A stretch of 22,944 nucleotides of DNA from Eubacteriales Family XIII. Incertae Sedis bacterium (GCA_031278255.1 JAITKU010000261.1:1-22944), one strand, 5' to 3'. Shown: positions 15,603 through 22,676, counted from the first letter of the stretch. A program made the numbers and translations. Notes: generated by a model from the sequence alone, not told the origin.

Positions 15603-17372
15603 TTGGCCAAGAAAAAACCATTGTGGCAGGATGTGGCCATTGCCGTGGCGGGCGAACCCGCACATGCTTTGAAGAAAAGCAGATCGCCGCGGGTGGCGAC
15701 GGACAAATGCCTGAACTGCGGAACCTGCGTCACAAACTGTCCGACCCATGCGATTCGGGAAATGCAGCGGCAGATTTGCAGACTCTGTCCCGATTGCGCG
15801 GAGGGTCCGATCATGTTCCCGCGGGACATGGAAAGTCTGACGCAGCGTTCATGCGGCGCGAGTTGCCCGCTCGGACACAGCCCCGAGGGCTATCTCAATC
15901 TGGCCGCGAGAAACGATCCTGAGGGCGCTTGGAACCTGATCGCAAGCGTCAATCCGCTGCCCGGCGTCCTCGGGCGAATCTGTTCCAGACCCTGCGAGGA
16001 GGCGTGCAAGCGCGGCATTCTTATCGACAAGCCCATGTATATCCGCGGTATGAAACGCGCGATTGCGGACTGGGCCTATGAGAACGGAAAGTCCGAAAGG
16101 AGGTCCTATCCGCGTTGCATCGACAAGCGCATCGCCGTTGTCGGCGGCGGGCCGGCCGGTCTGACCGCGGCCTGCGACCTTGCGCAGATGGGATACCGCG
16201 TCAGTATTTTTGAAAAGACGGGCGGCATGGGCGGCATGATTCGTCGCGCGATCCCCGCCTTTCGTCTGCCCGACGAGGTTTGGCGGCGGGAATTTGAATG
16301 GGCGATCGGAGACGATATCGACGTGAAATTCGGTGTTTCCGTCGGGATATCGCCGACGATCGAAGAGCTTTTTGACGACGGATACCGCGCCGTCATTCTG
16401 GCTATGGGCGCGCCGAACGGGAAAAAGCTGCCGATCCCGGGACATACGTTCAAAGGTGTCTGCGACGCGCTGCAGTACATGAGCGATGTGAAGTACGGCA
16501 TCCCCGCGGAAACAGGCGAAGACACGGTCGTTGTGGGCGGCGGCAGCGTGGCGACCGATGTCGCGCGCACGGCCTTGCGCAAGGGCGCGCGGAATGTGAC
16601 GATGGTTTGCATCGAGGATGAAGCGCATATGCCCGCGCTCTCATGGGAGATCGAAGAGGCGATATCGGAGGGCGTGAAAGTCATTCCCGCGTATGCGCCG
16701 CTGTCCGTCAATTCCAAGTGGATGCGCGCCGAAAGTGTTACGCTCGCGGCGGTTACGCGCATCGAAACGACGGAAACCGGCGAACTGCGGCCCGTGATCG
16801 ACCGGGCGGCGACGCGAGAAATCCCGGCGCAGACCGTGATTTTCGCGGTCGGACAGGCGACGGACCGCGCGCTTCTCGACCGCATGGGACTCGCGCGGAA
16901 CGCGAAAGGCGGAATCGTGACGGACGAATGCACGCTTGCCACTTCTTTGCGCGGCGTCTATGCGGCGGGCGATCTCGCGGGCGGCGCAAACTCCGTCGTG
17001 GAAGCGATGGCGTCGGCGCGAAAGGCGGCAAAGGCCGTAGACGCCTTTCTCATGAACGGCGCGCCCGACGACGCCCTTCCCGCCATGGGCAGCGCGCCGC
17101 TGCGGGAAAAGATATTTCCCGTCCGTCTGGAAAAATTGACGCCGCTGAAGCTGAAAGAAATCAAGAGAGAAGAGGCCCTCGCTTCTTTTGACGAAGTCCT
17201 CATCGGCGCGTCCTTGAGGGAATTTGAAACGGATGCGCGCCGCTGTATGAAATGCGGTTACATCGAGGTGGACCATGCCCTGTGCGTCGGCTGCGGCACG
17301 TGTAAACGCGTCTGCCCCGCGGGGGATGTCATCACCATGTGCGCTCCGCTTTCCGGAGGTGAAGAAGAATGA
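15603..17372 (+). CDS. GltD/NfnB-like NAD(P)H flavoprotein with extra ferredoxin clusters at both ends
   Basis: A 589-residue iron-sulfur flavoprotein, probably the NAD(P)H-oxidising electron donor of this operon. The N-terminus has a ferredoxin-like set, C36, C39, C42 and C46-Pro, plus C59, C62 and C65. Next is the GltD/NfnB cluster domain (C84-GAS-C88-P and C127-SRP-C131-EEA-C135-KRG). The FAD Rossmann motif VVGGGPAGLTAA is near 178-190, the NAD(P) Rossmann motif VVVGGGSVATDVA is near 309-321, and the second FAD motif GVYAAGDLAGG is at 451-461. The C-terminus adds C548, C551, C561, C564, C567 and C571-Pro. It starts at TTG 15603, 11 bases after AGGAG; no in-frame ATG is available. Its stop overlaps the next gene as ATGA. 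It is related to the small subunit of glutamate synthase, but no large subunit is present. Confidence 0.9.
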   Translation: MAKKKPLWQDVAIAVAGEPAHALKKSRSPRVATDKCLNCGTCVTNCPTHAIREMQRQICRLCPDCAEGPIMFPRDMESLTQRSCGASCPLGHSPEGYLNLAARNDPEGAWNLIASVNPLPGVLGRICSRPCEEACKRGILIDKPMYIRGMKRAIADWAYENGKSERRSYPRCIDKRIAVVGGGPAGLTAACDLAQMGYRVSIFEKTGGMGGMIRRAIPAFRLPDEVWRREFEWAIGDDIDVKFGVSVGISPTIEELFDDGYRAVILAMGAPNGKKLPIPGHTFKGVCDALQYMSDVKYGIPAETGEDTVVVGGGSVATDVARTALRKGARNVTMVCIEDEAHMPALSWEIEEAISEGVKVIPAYAPLSVNSKWMRAESVTLAAVTRIETTETGELRPVIDRAATREIPAQTVIFAVGQATDRALLDRMGLARNAKGGIVTDECTLATSLRGVYAAGDLAGGANSVVEAMASARKAAKAVDAFLMNGAPDDALPAMGSAPLREKIFPVRLEKLTPLKLKEIKREEALASFDEVLIGASLREFETDARRCMKCGYIEVDHALCVGCGTCKRVCPAGDVITMCAPLSGGEEE

Positions 17373-18502
17373 AAAAAGAATGGGATGTGATCGTCGTCGG
17401 CGCGGGTCCCGGCGGGAGTATCACGGCTTCCAAGCTCGCCATGGCCGGCGTTCGCGTTTTGCTTGCGGATAAGGAAAAATTTCCGCGCGACAAACCGTGC
17501 AGCGACTTGTACGGCCCCGCGATCAAAGACCTGCTGACGGAGATCGGCGTCTACGAAAAGATTTTGGAGGCCGGTTTTCTGTACAGGGATACGGTACTCG
17601 TCGCTCCGAATTTCTCCGCGATCAGGGCGCAGAACCGAGGCGGCGTCGTCTGTCCGCGACGCGTCGGAGACAACATTCTGAAAGAGAACGCCGCCGCGCT
17701 CGGCGCGGAGGTTTGGGAGGAATGCTGGATCAACGACCTGATCATCGAGGACGAACAGGTGCGCGGCGTCAAAGCCAAATATCAAGGCGAATTCACGGAG
17801 CTTCGATCCAAGATCGTCATCGGCTGCGACGGCTCGCATTCGTGGGTCGCCAAACGCATAGGGGCCTTTGGGGACAATCCCGAGATGGTTTACCTCTGCG
17901 GACGCAAATACGTGCGCGGCGCGGATCCGGAATTGCTCGATCTCGAAATCCACTATACGGAGGAGTTTGTACCGGGCTTCATCTGCCTGTCTCCCCATCC
18001 GGCTTACGACAACGCGGTGAATGTGGGCATGGGCGTCCAAATGAGCCGCTACCGCGACGCTTCTTTGGACGGTGAGGCAATGGTGCGGTATTTTATCGAG
18101 AACAGTCCGCACGGCAAGCGTCTCGCAAAAGCGGAGGATGTTTCTCGCTGGATGGGTTGGCGCGTGCCGAGCGCGGGGCAACTCGACAAGATTCACGACG
18201 CGGGCGTCATGCTCGTCGGCGACGCGGGCAGTTTTGTGGAGCCTTTCGTACTCGAAGGGATCGCGGCTGCGGCGCGATCGGGCGTTCTCGCCGCCGAAAC
18301 GGCCGTGAAAGCGTTGCGGGAAAACGATTTTTCCAAAGAGTCCCTCTCTCGCTACGAGGACAGGGTGACGGAGGTGCTTGTCCCCTATCTTCTCAAGTTG
18401 CAGGGCATCGCGAATCTGGCCGGTGACATCGGCAAATTCAATGCCTTGGTCGATCAACTGAAAGACGACCCGACGGCGGTCGTACGACTGATGGGTGCAT
18501 AA
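17369..18502 (+). CDS. Geranylgeranyl-reductase-family FAD oxidoreductase
   Basis: A 377-residue flavoprotein of the geranylgeranyl reductase/PHBH-like fold. FAD motif one is VVGAGPGGSITA at 9-20, followed by the family PRDKPCSDLYGP loop with Cys44 at about 39-50. The second FAD motif is VGDAGSFVEPFVLEGI at 283-298, where related enzymes usually show GDAAG(L/F)V(N/D)PLTGEGI. The substrate-side PxxYxWxFP motif of prenyl reductases is altered to VPGFICLSP (201-209) with no Trp, so the substrate may not be a geranylgeranyl chain. Relatives reduce C=C bonds using reduced FAD supplied by ferredoxin or NADPH. It overlaps the upstream gene by 4 bases, so the two are translationally coupled. Confidence 0.88.
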   Translation: MKKEWDVIVVGAGPGGSITASKLAMAGVRVLLADKEKFPRDKPCSDLYGPAIKDLLTEIGVYEKILEAGFLYRDTVLVAPNFSAIRAQNRGGVVCPRRVGDNILKENAAALGAEVWEECWINDLIIEDEQVRGVKAKYQGEFTELRSKIVIGCDGSHSWVAKRIGAFGDNPEMVYLCGRKYVRGADPELLDLEIHYTEEFVPGFICLSPHPAYDNAVNVGMGVQMSRYRDASLDGEAMVRYFIENSPHGKRLAKAEDVSRWMGWRVPSAGQLDKIHDAGVMLVGDAGSFVEPFVLEGIAAAARSGVLAAETAVKALRENDFSKESLSRYEDRVTEVLVPYLLKLQGIANLAGDIGKFNALVDQLKDDPTAVVRLMGA

Positions 18503-18562
18503 GGCGCAATTTGGCGCAATGCGGCGGCGTCCCGGCGCGCAAGGCCGCAGCCGGGACGCCGC
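18503..18562 (+). repeat. Direct repeat and 13-bp GC hairpin between operon genes
   Basis: Directly after the stop codon GGCGCAAT occurs twice (18503-18510 and 18513-18520). A perfect inverted repeat follows, GCGGCGTCCCGGC (18524-18536) with GCCGGGACGCCGC (18550-18562), around a 13-base loop. No U-run follows (ATACAAAACGG), so it is not a standard terminator. It may set mRNA stability or partial termination between the second and third genes. Confidence 0.7.
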
Positions 18563-18589
18563 ATACAAAACGGAAAAGGGGGTATCGAT

Positions 18590-21265
18590 GTGCAAAATCA
18601 ATATGATGTAATCGTTATCGGCGCCGGAAACGGCGGAATGACGGGAGCGTTGACCCTGCAAAAGGCCGGTCTGCGCGTGTTGTTGCTCGAACAGCATAAC
18701 ATCACGGGCGGATGCGGTTCGTCCTTTGTTCGCGGGCGCTTTGAATTTGAAACGGGTTTGCACCAATTGTACGGAATCGGCGACAGCTATACCGGGGATA
18801 AGGGCGCGTTGCGCAAGCTTTTTGAAGAACTGGGCGTTCTGGACAAGATTACATTCGTTCGGCAGGAAGAAGCCTTTCGGCTCGCGTTCAAGGGGATGGG
18901 CGAAATCGCGCTGCCCGGAGAACGGGACGCGTTCGTGTCCGAACTCCAAGATTTCTTCGGACCCGAAGCCTCCGCCATCGAAGAATATCAACTTCTCGTG
19001 GAGAAAACGGGCGTGGAATTTATGCGCCTTTATGATTTCGTGGCGGAGGACAAGCCCATCACAAAAGAGGAATTTCCTTGCCTTTTCGAGTACGGTGTCT
19101 GCACCGGTCTTGAAATGCTCAACAAGTATTTTGAAAATGCCATGCTCAAGGGCGTTTACCAATGCCTCTACGGCTATCTCGGCATTCCGATCGAGCGCAT
19201 CCCGTTCCCCGTCCTCGCCGCGCTCTATGAGCGCGAAGGCGGCACGTGGAATGTGCATGAAACATCTATGTCCATGTCCAACGCGCTGACGAATACCTTC
19301 CTCGATATCGGCGGCGTGTTAAAACTGAACACGCGCGTCACGCGGATTCGCATCGAGGAAAACGAGGTTCGCGGCGTCGAAACCCAAGGGGGCGAAGTCT
19401 ACAGCGCGCGCGTCGTCTTGTGCAACGCCAACCGCATCAACGCCTATGTGGACTTGATCGACAACGATCTCGTTCCCGAAACGGTTTATGCGGATCTGCG
19501 CGTTTCCGCCCCCTCCCAATCGATTTTCGGCCTCAACATCGGGCTCGACTGCACGGCCGAAGAGCTGGGTATCGCAAACGCGACGAGCTTCCTTATGCCG
19601 CCGCCGGGAGGAAAACCGAGGCGATACGATGTCAACCTGCGACAGCTCGATTACGTGCCGTTGCAATACCTGACGTGCTACAACATCGATGATAAAGACT
19701 ACAGCCCGCCGGGAACCTGCGTGCTTACAACGCTGACGAGCAAGCTCACGGATCCTTTTACGGAACTGCCGCCCGAACGGTATTTTGACGCAAAGTTCGC
19801 GTATGCAAAGAAGATGCTCGATTATCTCTGCGATTTCTATCCGAAAGTGAAAGATCATATCGAGGAAATAGAAATCTTCACGCCGATGACGATCATGCGC
19901 TATATCGGTTCGCAGAACGGTGCCATTTATGGCGTGGACAGTCACATAAAGGACCTTATCGCGACGAAGTTGAACGCTCGTTCGCCGTTCAAGGGCTTGT
20001 ATTTCTGCGGTGCGTCGTTTATGTTCGGCGGCTTCCACACGACGATGATGGGCGGCAATACGGCGGCGCGCGTGATCCTGAACGATATCCGAAAAGACGT
20101 AAGCCCCGCGAAGTACGATTTTGACGGAATGAAAGGCATTGACCGGATCCGGCGGGAGACGGAAGCCTGCCGCACTTACAACATCGATCATCGGACCCGC
20201 AAAGGGCACGTCAGAAATGCGGTCAACCGGCTTCATCCGGACAGTATCACATTCCGTATAACGGAGATTCGGGAGGAAACAAAGAGTGCAAAGACGATTC
20301 GTCTGTCGCCGACGGAAGGCTATATTCCGCCGTTCGTCGCGGGTCAGTACATCAATCTGAGCGTGTGCGTGAACGGCGTATTGACAAGTCGCGCCTACAG
20401 TATTTCGTCACCGCCCGCGGAGAGGCAGTTCTATGAGATTACCGTGCGTGAAAATAAGGACGGTTTTGTTTCCGCGTACCTGTTGAACGAGGCGGCGGTG
20501 GGGGACATCGTAACATCGTCCGGTCCCGGGGGGCAATTCTACCGTTTCACGCCCGTACACGGAAAGAAGCTGTGTTTTATCGCAGGCGGAAGCGGGATCA
20601 CACCATTTATGAGCATGTTGCAGGACAACGCGATTCGCGGGGTTTCGGACGAAGAAATCGTGTTGATCTACGGCTGCGCGAAAGAGGATGACATGATCTT
20701 CGCGGACAGATTGAACGCGATCGGGGCGAAGCTGCCGAATTTCCGCCTCGAACCCGTGATTTCCGAACCGACGCCCGGCACGAAAGCGCGCACGGGCTTC
20801 ATCACTGCGGAACTGATAAGGGATGTACTCAAAAAGCCGGAGGATTTCACATTTTTCCTCTGCGGACCGCAGGCGATGTATGACTTTGTGTTGCCAAGGC
20901 TCGACGAGGCGGGCGTTCCGAAGCGGCGGATTCGCACGGAACTGCAGTCCGCGCCGGCCGATCCGAGAAAGGCGCCGGGATGGCCGCAGGATGTGTCGTA
21001 TGAGCGGCGTTTTACGATCACCCTTACGGACGGACGAACGTTGCCCGCCGTTGCGGGTGAGTCGGTCCTCGTTGCGCTTGAAAAAGCCGGGATCGTAAAG
21101 AAAAACCTGTGTCGCAGCGGAGAATGCGGTGTCTGTCGCTCACGCTTGACAAAGGGCGTCGTGTTTCATCCGGGACTCGCGCGTATGCGAAAATCGGATA
21201 TGCGCTACGGTTATATTCACCCCTGCGTCAGCTATCCGATCGACGATCTGACGCTGATGATTTAA
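18590..21265 (+). CDS. Three-part fusion: CrtI/retinol-saturase-like flavoenzyme, ferredoxin reductase and [2Fe-2S] ferredoxin
   Basis: An 891-residue protein that carries its own electron supply. Residues 1 to about 500 are an NAD(P)/FAD-dependent oxidoreductase of the phytoene desaturase/carotenoid isomerase/retinol saturase group. It has IGAGNGGMTGALTL at 10-23, a TGGCGSSF segment, and a C-terminal FAD motif CGASFMFGGFHTTMMGG near 472-488. After a linker, residues about 550-790 form a ferredoxin-NADP reductase module, with the FAD motif RAYS near 601, the NAD(P) motif GGSGITPFMSM near 665 and CGPQAMY near 758. Residues about 798-891 are a plant-type [2Fe-2S] ferredoxin with Cys841, Cys846, Cys849 and Cys879. 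The GTG start follows AAGGGGG at good spacing; the overlapping ATG at 18588 opens only a few codons. The substrate is unknown; I infer reduction of a polyene or other hydrophobic C=C compound. Confidence 0.9.
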   Translation: MQNQYDVIVIGAGNGGMTGALTLQKAGLRVLLLEQHNITGGCGSSFVRGRFEFETGLHQLYGIGDSYTGDKGALRKLFEELGVLDKITFVRQEEAFRLAFKGMGEIALPGERDAFVSELQDFFGPEASAIEEYQLLVEKTGVEFMRLYDFVAEDKPITKEEFPCLFEYGVCTGLEMLNKYFENAMLKGVYQCLYGYLGIPIERIPFPVLAALYEREGGTWNVHETSMSMSNALTNTFLDIGGVLKLNTRVTRIRIEENEVRGVETQGGEVYSARVVLCNANRINAYVDLIDNDLVPETVYADLRVSAPSQSIFGLNIGLDCTAEELGIANATSFLMPPPGGKPRRYDVNLRQLDYVPLQYLTCYNIDDKDYSPPGTCVLTTLTSKLTDPFTELPPERYFDAKFAYAKKMLDYLCDFYPKVKDHIEEIEIFTPMTIMRYIGSQNGAIYGVDSHIKDLIATKLNARSPFKGLYFCGASFMFGGFHTTMMGGNTAARVILNDIRKDVSPAKYDFDGMKGIDRIRRETEACRTYNIDHRTRKGHVRNAVNRLHPDSITFRITEIREETKSAKTIRLSPTEGYIPPFVAGQYINLSVCVNGVLTSRAYSISSPPAERQFYEITVRENKDGFVSAYLLNEAAVGDIVTSSGPGGQFYRFTPVHGKKLCFIAGGSGITPFMSMLQDNAIRGVSDEEIVLIYGCAKEDDMIFADRLNAIGAKLPNFRLEPVISEPTPGTKARTGFITAELIRDVLKKPEDFTFFLCGPQAMYDFVLPRLDEAGVPKRRIRTELQSAPADPRKAPGWPQDVSYERRFTITLTDGRTLPAVAGESVLVALEKAGIVKKNLCRSGECGVCRSRLTKGVVFHPGLARMRKSDMRYGYIHPCVSYPIDDLTLMI

Positions 21266-21304
21266 TTGTTGCTTCTATCAGAGACAAATAAGAGGAGGAA
21301 AAAA

Positions 21305-21604
21305 ATGCTTACCGGAAAATGGGATATGATTTTACACTCGCCGATGGGCGATAAGGCCGTGATTTTTGAAGCCGCGGAGGACGGCGAGGCCCTGACGGGC
21401 AAGTTCAGCGCGAACAGCGGTTGGAACACGGAAATTTACGAGGGAAAGACGGACGGGGACACGTTTTCGTTTAAAGTCGATTTTCCCGTGCCGGCCATGG
21501 GCAGTTTCACGTTCACCCTCAAAGGCGAAGCGGACGGAGATAAACTGAGCGGCATCGCCAAGATGGCCGTCGGGAAATGCAAATTTGAAGCGAAACGAAT
21601 CTGA
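21305..21604 (+). CDS. Small beta-rich (calycin/lipocalin-like) protein of the redox operon
   Basis: A 99-residue protein without signal peptide or cysteine-rich motif; it has a single Cys near the C-terminus (VGKCKFEAKR). It opens with MLTGKWDMILHSPMGD and repeats a pattern of short strands: LTGKFSANSG, YEGKTDGDTFSFKV, PAMGSFTFTLKGEADGDKLSG. This pattern of GxW..sPMG, tG, GkvdGD and a second PMG resembles small beta-barrel domains found beside or fused to redox enzymes in many bacteria. I know no assigned function for these. The start follows a perfect AGGAGG at ideal spacing, 39 bases after the fusion gene. A role in holding a hydrophobic substrate is inference only. Confidence 0.85.
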   Translation: MLTGKWDMILHSPMGDKAVIFEAAEDGEALTGKFSANSGWNTEIYEGKTDGDTFSFKVDFPVPAMGSFTFTLKGEADGDKLSGIAKMAVGKCKFEAKRI

Positions 21605-21640
21605 GGAATCGTTATTGCGGTCTTGACGCAGAACGGTTTA

Positions 21641-21669
21641 TTGACAATATGAACTTTCGGACATATAAT
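21641..21669 (+). promoter_or_regulatory. Perfect consensus promoter for the MerR gene
   Basis: TTGACA (21641-21646), a 17-base spacer and TATAAT (21664-21669) match the sigma-70/sigma-A consensus at all twelve positions. It lies 37 bases after the small protein gene. The leader is about 80 bases long. Thus the regulator can be expressed independently of the operon before it. Confidence 0.85.
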
Positions 21670-21687
21670 TGAGATACCATACGGGTT

Positions 21688-21751
21688 CGCGCAAGCTTTC
21701 ACCTACCGGAGACTTGCGCGGACCGCGCTTGTCAATCTGTCCGGGAGGTGG
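21688..21751 (+). promoter_or_regulatory. Structured leader of the MerR gene with anti-ribosome-binding-site segment
   Basis: CGCGCAAG (21688-21695) pairs perfectly with CTTGCGCG (21713-21720) around a 17-base loop. The loop carries CACCTACCGG (21700-21709), which is complementary at 9 of 10 bases to CCGGGAGGTG (21741-21750), the ribosome binding site of the MerR gene. The two pairings could coexist as a pseudoknot or exclude each other. This suggests translational control or autoregulation but is unproven. Confidence 0.45.
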
Positions 21752-21756
21752 AAGCA

Positions 21757-22563
21757 TTGCGGGTGCTGTATTCAATCGGTCAGGTGTCGAAGATGCTCGG
21801 CATTCCGATCCGTACGATTCGTTATTATGAGATGATCGATCTGCTTCATCCGCATCGAACGGATCCCGCAACGAATTACCGTTACTATTCTGAGGCGGAA
21901 CTGCATCGCCTTGATTTTGTGCGCTGTCTCGGCAAGGTACTCGGTTTGCCGCTGAAAACCATTCGGGAATATATCGCGCATGAAAACGACCCGGCGATGC
22001 TCACAAACATTCTGACACTTCATAAAAAGACCATCGAAAGCGAGATCGACGAGTTGCTTCTGCGGAAAGCGTTTTTGGAACGCAAGCTCCGTGCCATTGC
22101 CCTGCAATCGTTCACGGAGGCTTTCATTCCCCATCTTGAAAAAACGGAAGAACGCCGCATTTATGTGAAGTCTGAGTTTAGCAACAGCACGGAGGAAGCG
22201 ATCGTTCAGGCGCGCAAATGTTCCATGGAAACGAGTAATCAATACGCCTACACGCATTACCTGCTGCGCGATATCGACGCGGAAACCCTGCAACCGACGG
22301 ACCGGCACAACATCCTGCTCGGGCTGAACGAAAACCCCGGAAAACCTTTCGCGGAATACGTCTTGCCCGCGGGGACCTACGTCTGTATCACCTATCAGGG
22401 GAAAGACGACGGCCGCCGCCGGGCTCTCGATCTGCTTCGCGACTATATCAAACAGCGGGAGCTGCGGACGAGCGGGATGCTGATCTTCAGAGGAACCCTC
22501 CTAGACGTAACATCCATCTACGGCGATGATTACTATTTGACGCTGGAATTGCGCGTTGAATAG
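21757..22563 (+). CDS. MerR-family regulator with GyrI/BmrR-like effector-binding domain
   Basis: A 268-residue one-component regulator. Residues about 5-75 are the MerR winged helix (YSIGQVSKMLGIPIRTIRYY, then NYRYYSEAELHRLDFVRCL), followed by a dimerisation coiled coil at about 85-125. The C-terminal half (about 130-268, ending YYLTLELRVE) looks like the GyrI-like fold that binds drugs or other hydrophobic cations in BmrR (family knowledge). TTG 21757 lies 8 bases after GGAGG and is my preferred start; GTG 21748 overlaps the ribosome binding site and GTG 21763 is also possible. It follows the redox operon with its own promoter. The operon's promoter candidate B has the long spacer expected for MerR activation, so I infer that it is the operon's ligand sensor. 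Confidence 0.9.
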   Translation: MRVLYSIGQVSKMLGIPIRTIRYYEMIDLLHPHRTDPATNYRYYSEAELHRLDFVRCLGKVLGLPLKTIREYIAHENDPAMLTNILTLHKKTIESEIDELLLRKAFLERKLRAIALQSFTEAFIPHLEKTEERRIYVKSEFSNSTEEAIVQARKCSMETSNQYAYTHYLLRDIDAETLQPTDRHNILLGLNENPGKPFAEYVLPAGTYVCITYQGKDDGRRRALDLLRDYIKQRELRTSGMLIFRGTLLDVTSIYGDDYYLTLELRVE

Positions 22564-22564
22564 C

Positions 22565-22582
22565 CTTATTTGAAAAAGGCGA
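22565..22582. terminator. Weak hairpin between converging MerR gene and tRNA
   Basis: A short stem GCCTT/AAGGC with further T-A pairs lies just after the MerR stop and before the converging tRNA-Leu. There is no proper U-run on either strand, so its role as a bidirectional terminator is doubtful. Confidence 0.25.
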
Positions 22583-22593
22583 TGATCCGATTT

Positions 22594-22676
22594 TGGTGCG
22601 CTCGGAGGGACTTGAACCCCCACGGTTGCCCACCGGATCCTAAATCCGGCGCGTCTGCCGGTTCCGCCACGAGCGC
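22594..22676 (-). tRNA. tRNA-Leu (anticodon UAG), CCA encoded
   Basis: An 83-base tRNA with acceptor stem GCGCTCG/CGAGCGC, discriminator A and encoded CCA. The anticodon stem CCGGA/TCCGG encloses TTTAGGA, giving anticodon UAG, which reads CUN codons. The variable arm TGGGCAACCG is long, as in other leucine tRNAs. This is the third leucine isoacceptor in the window. Confidence 0.95.

Noticed and set aside
15592..15672. A 26-codon frame from ATG 15592 that could be a leader peptide
   Set aside because: The ATG touches the ribosome binding site with almost no spacing, the peptide has no regulatory codon run, and the TTG frame at 15603 holds the conserved protein.
17258..19258. A 666-codon open frame on the minus strand opposite the flavoenzyme genes
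   Set aside because: It crosses two real genes and their gap, has no family motifs, and the plus-strand frames carry clear FAD and Fe-S motifs with ribosome binding sites.
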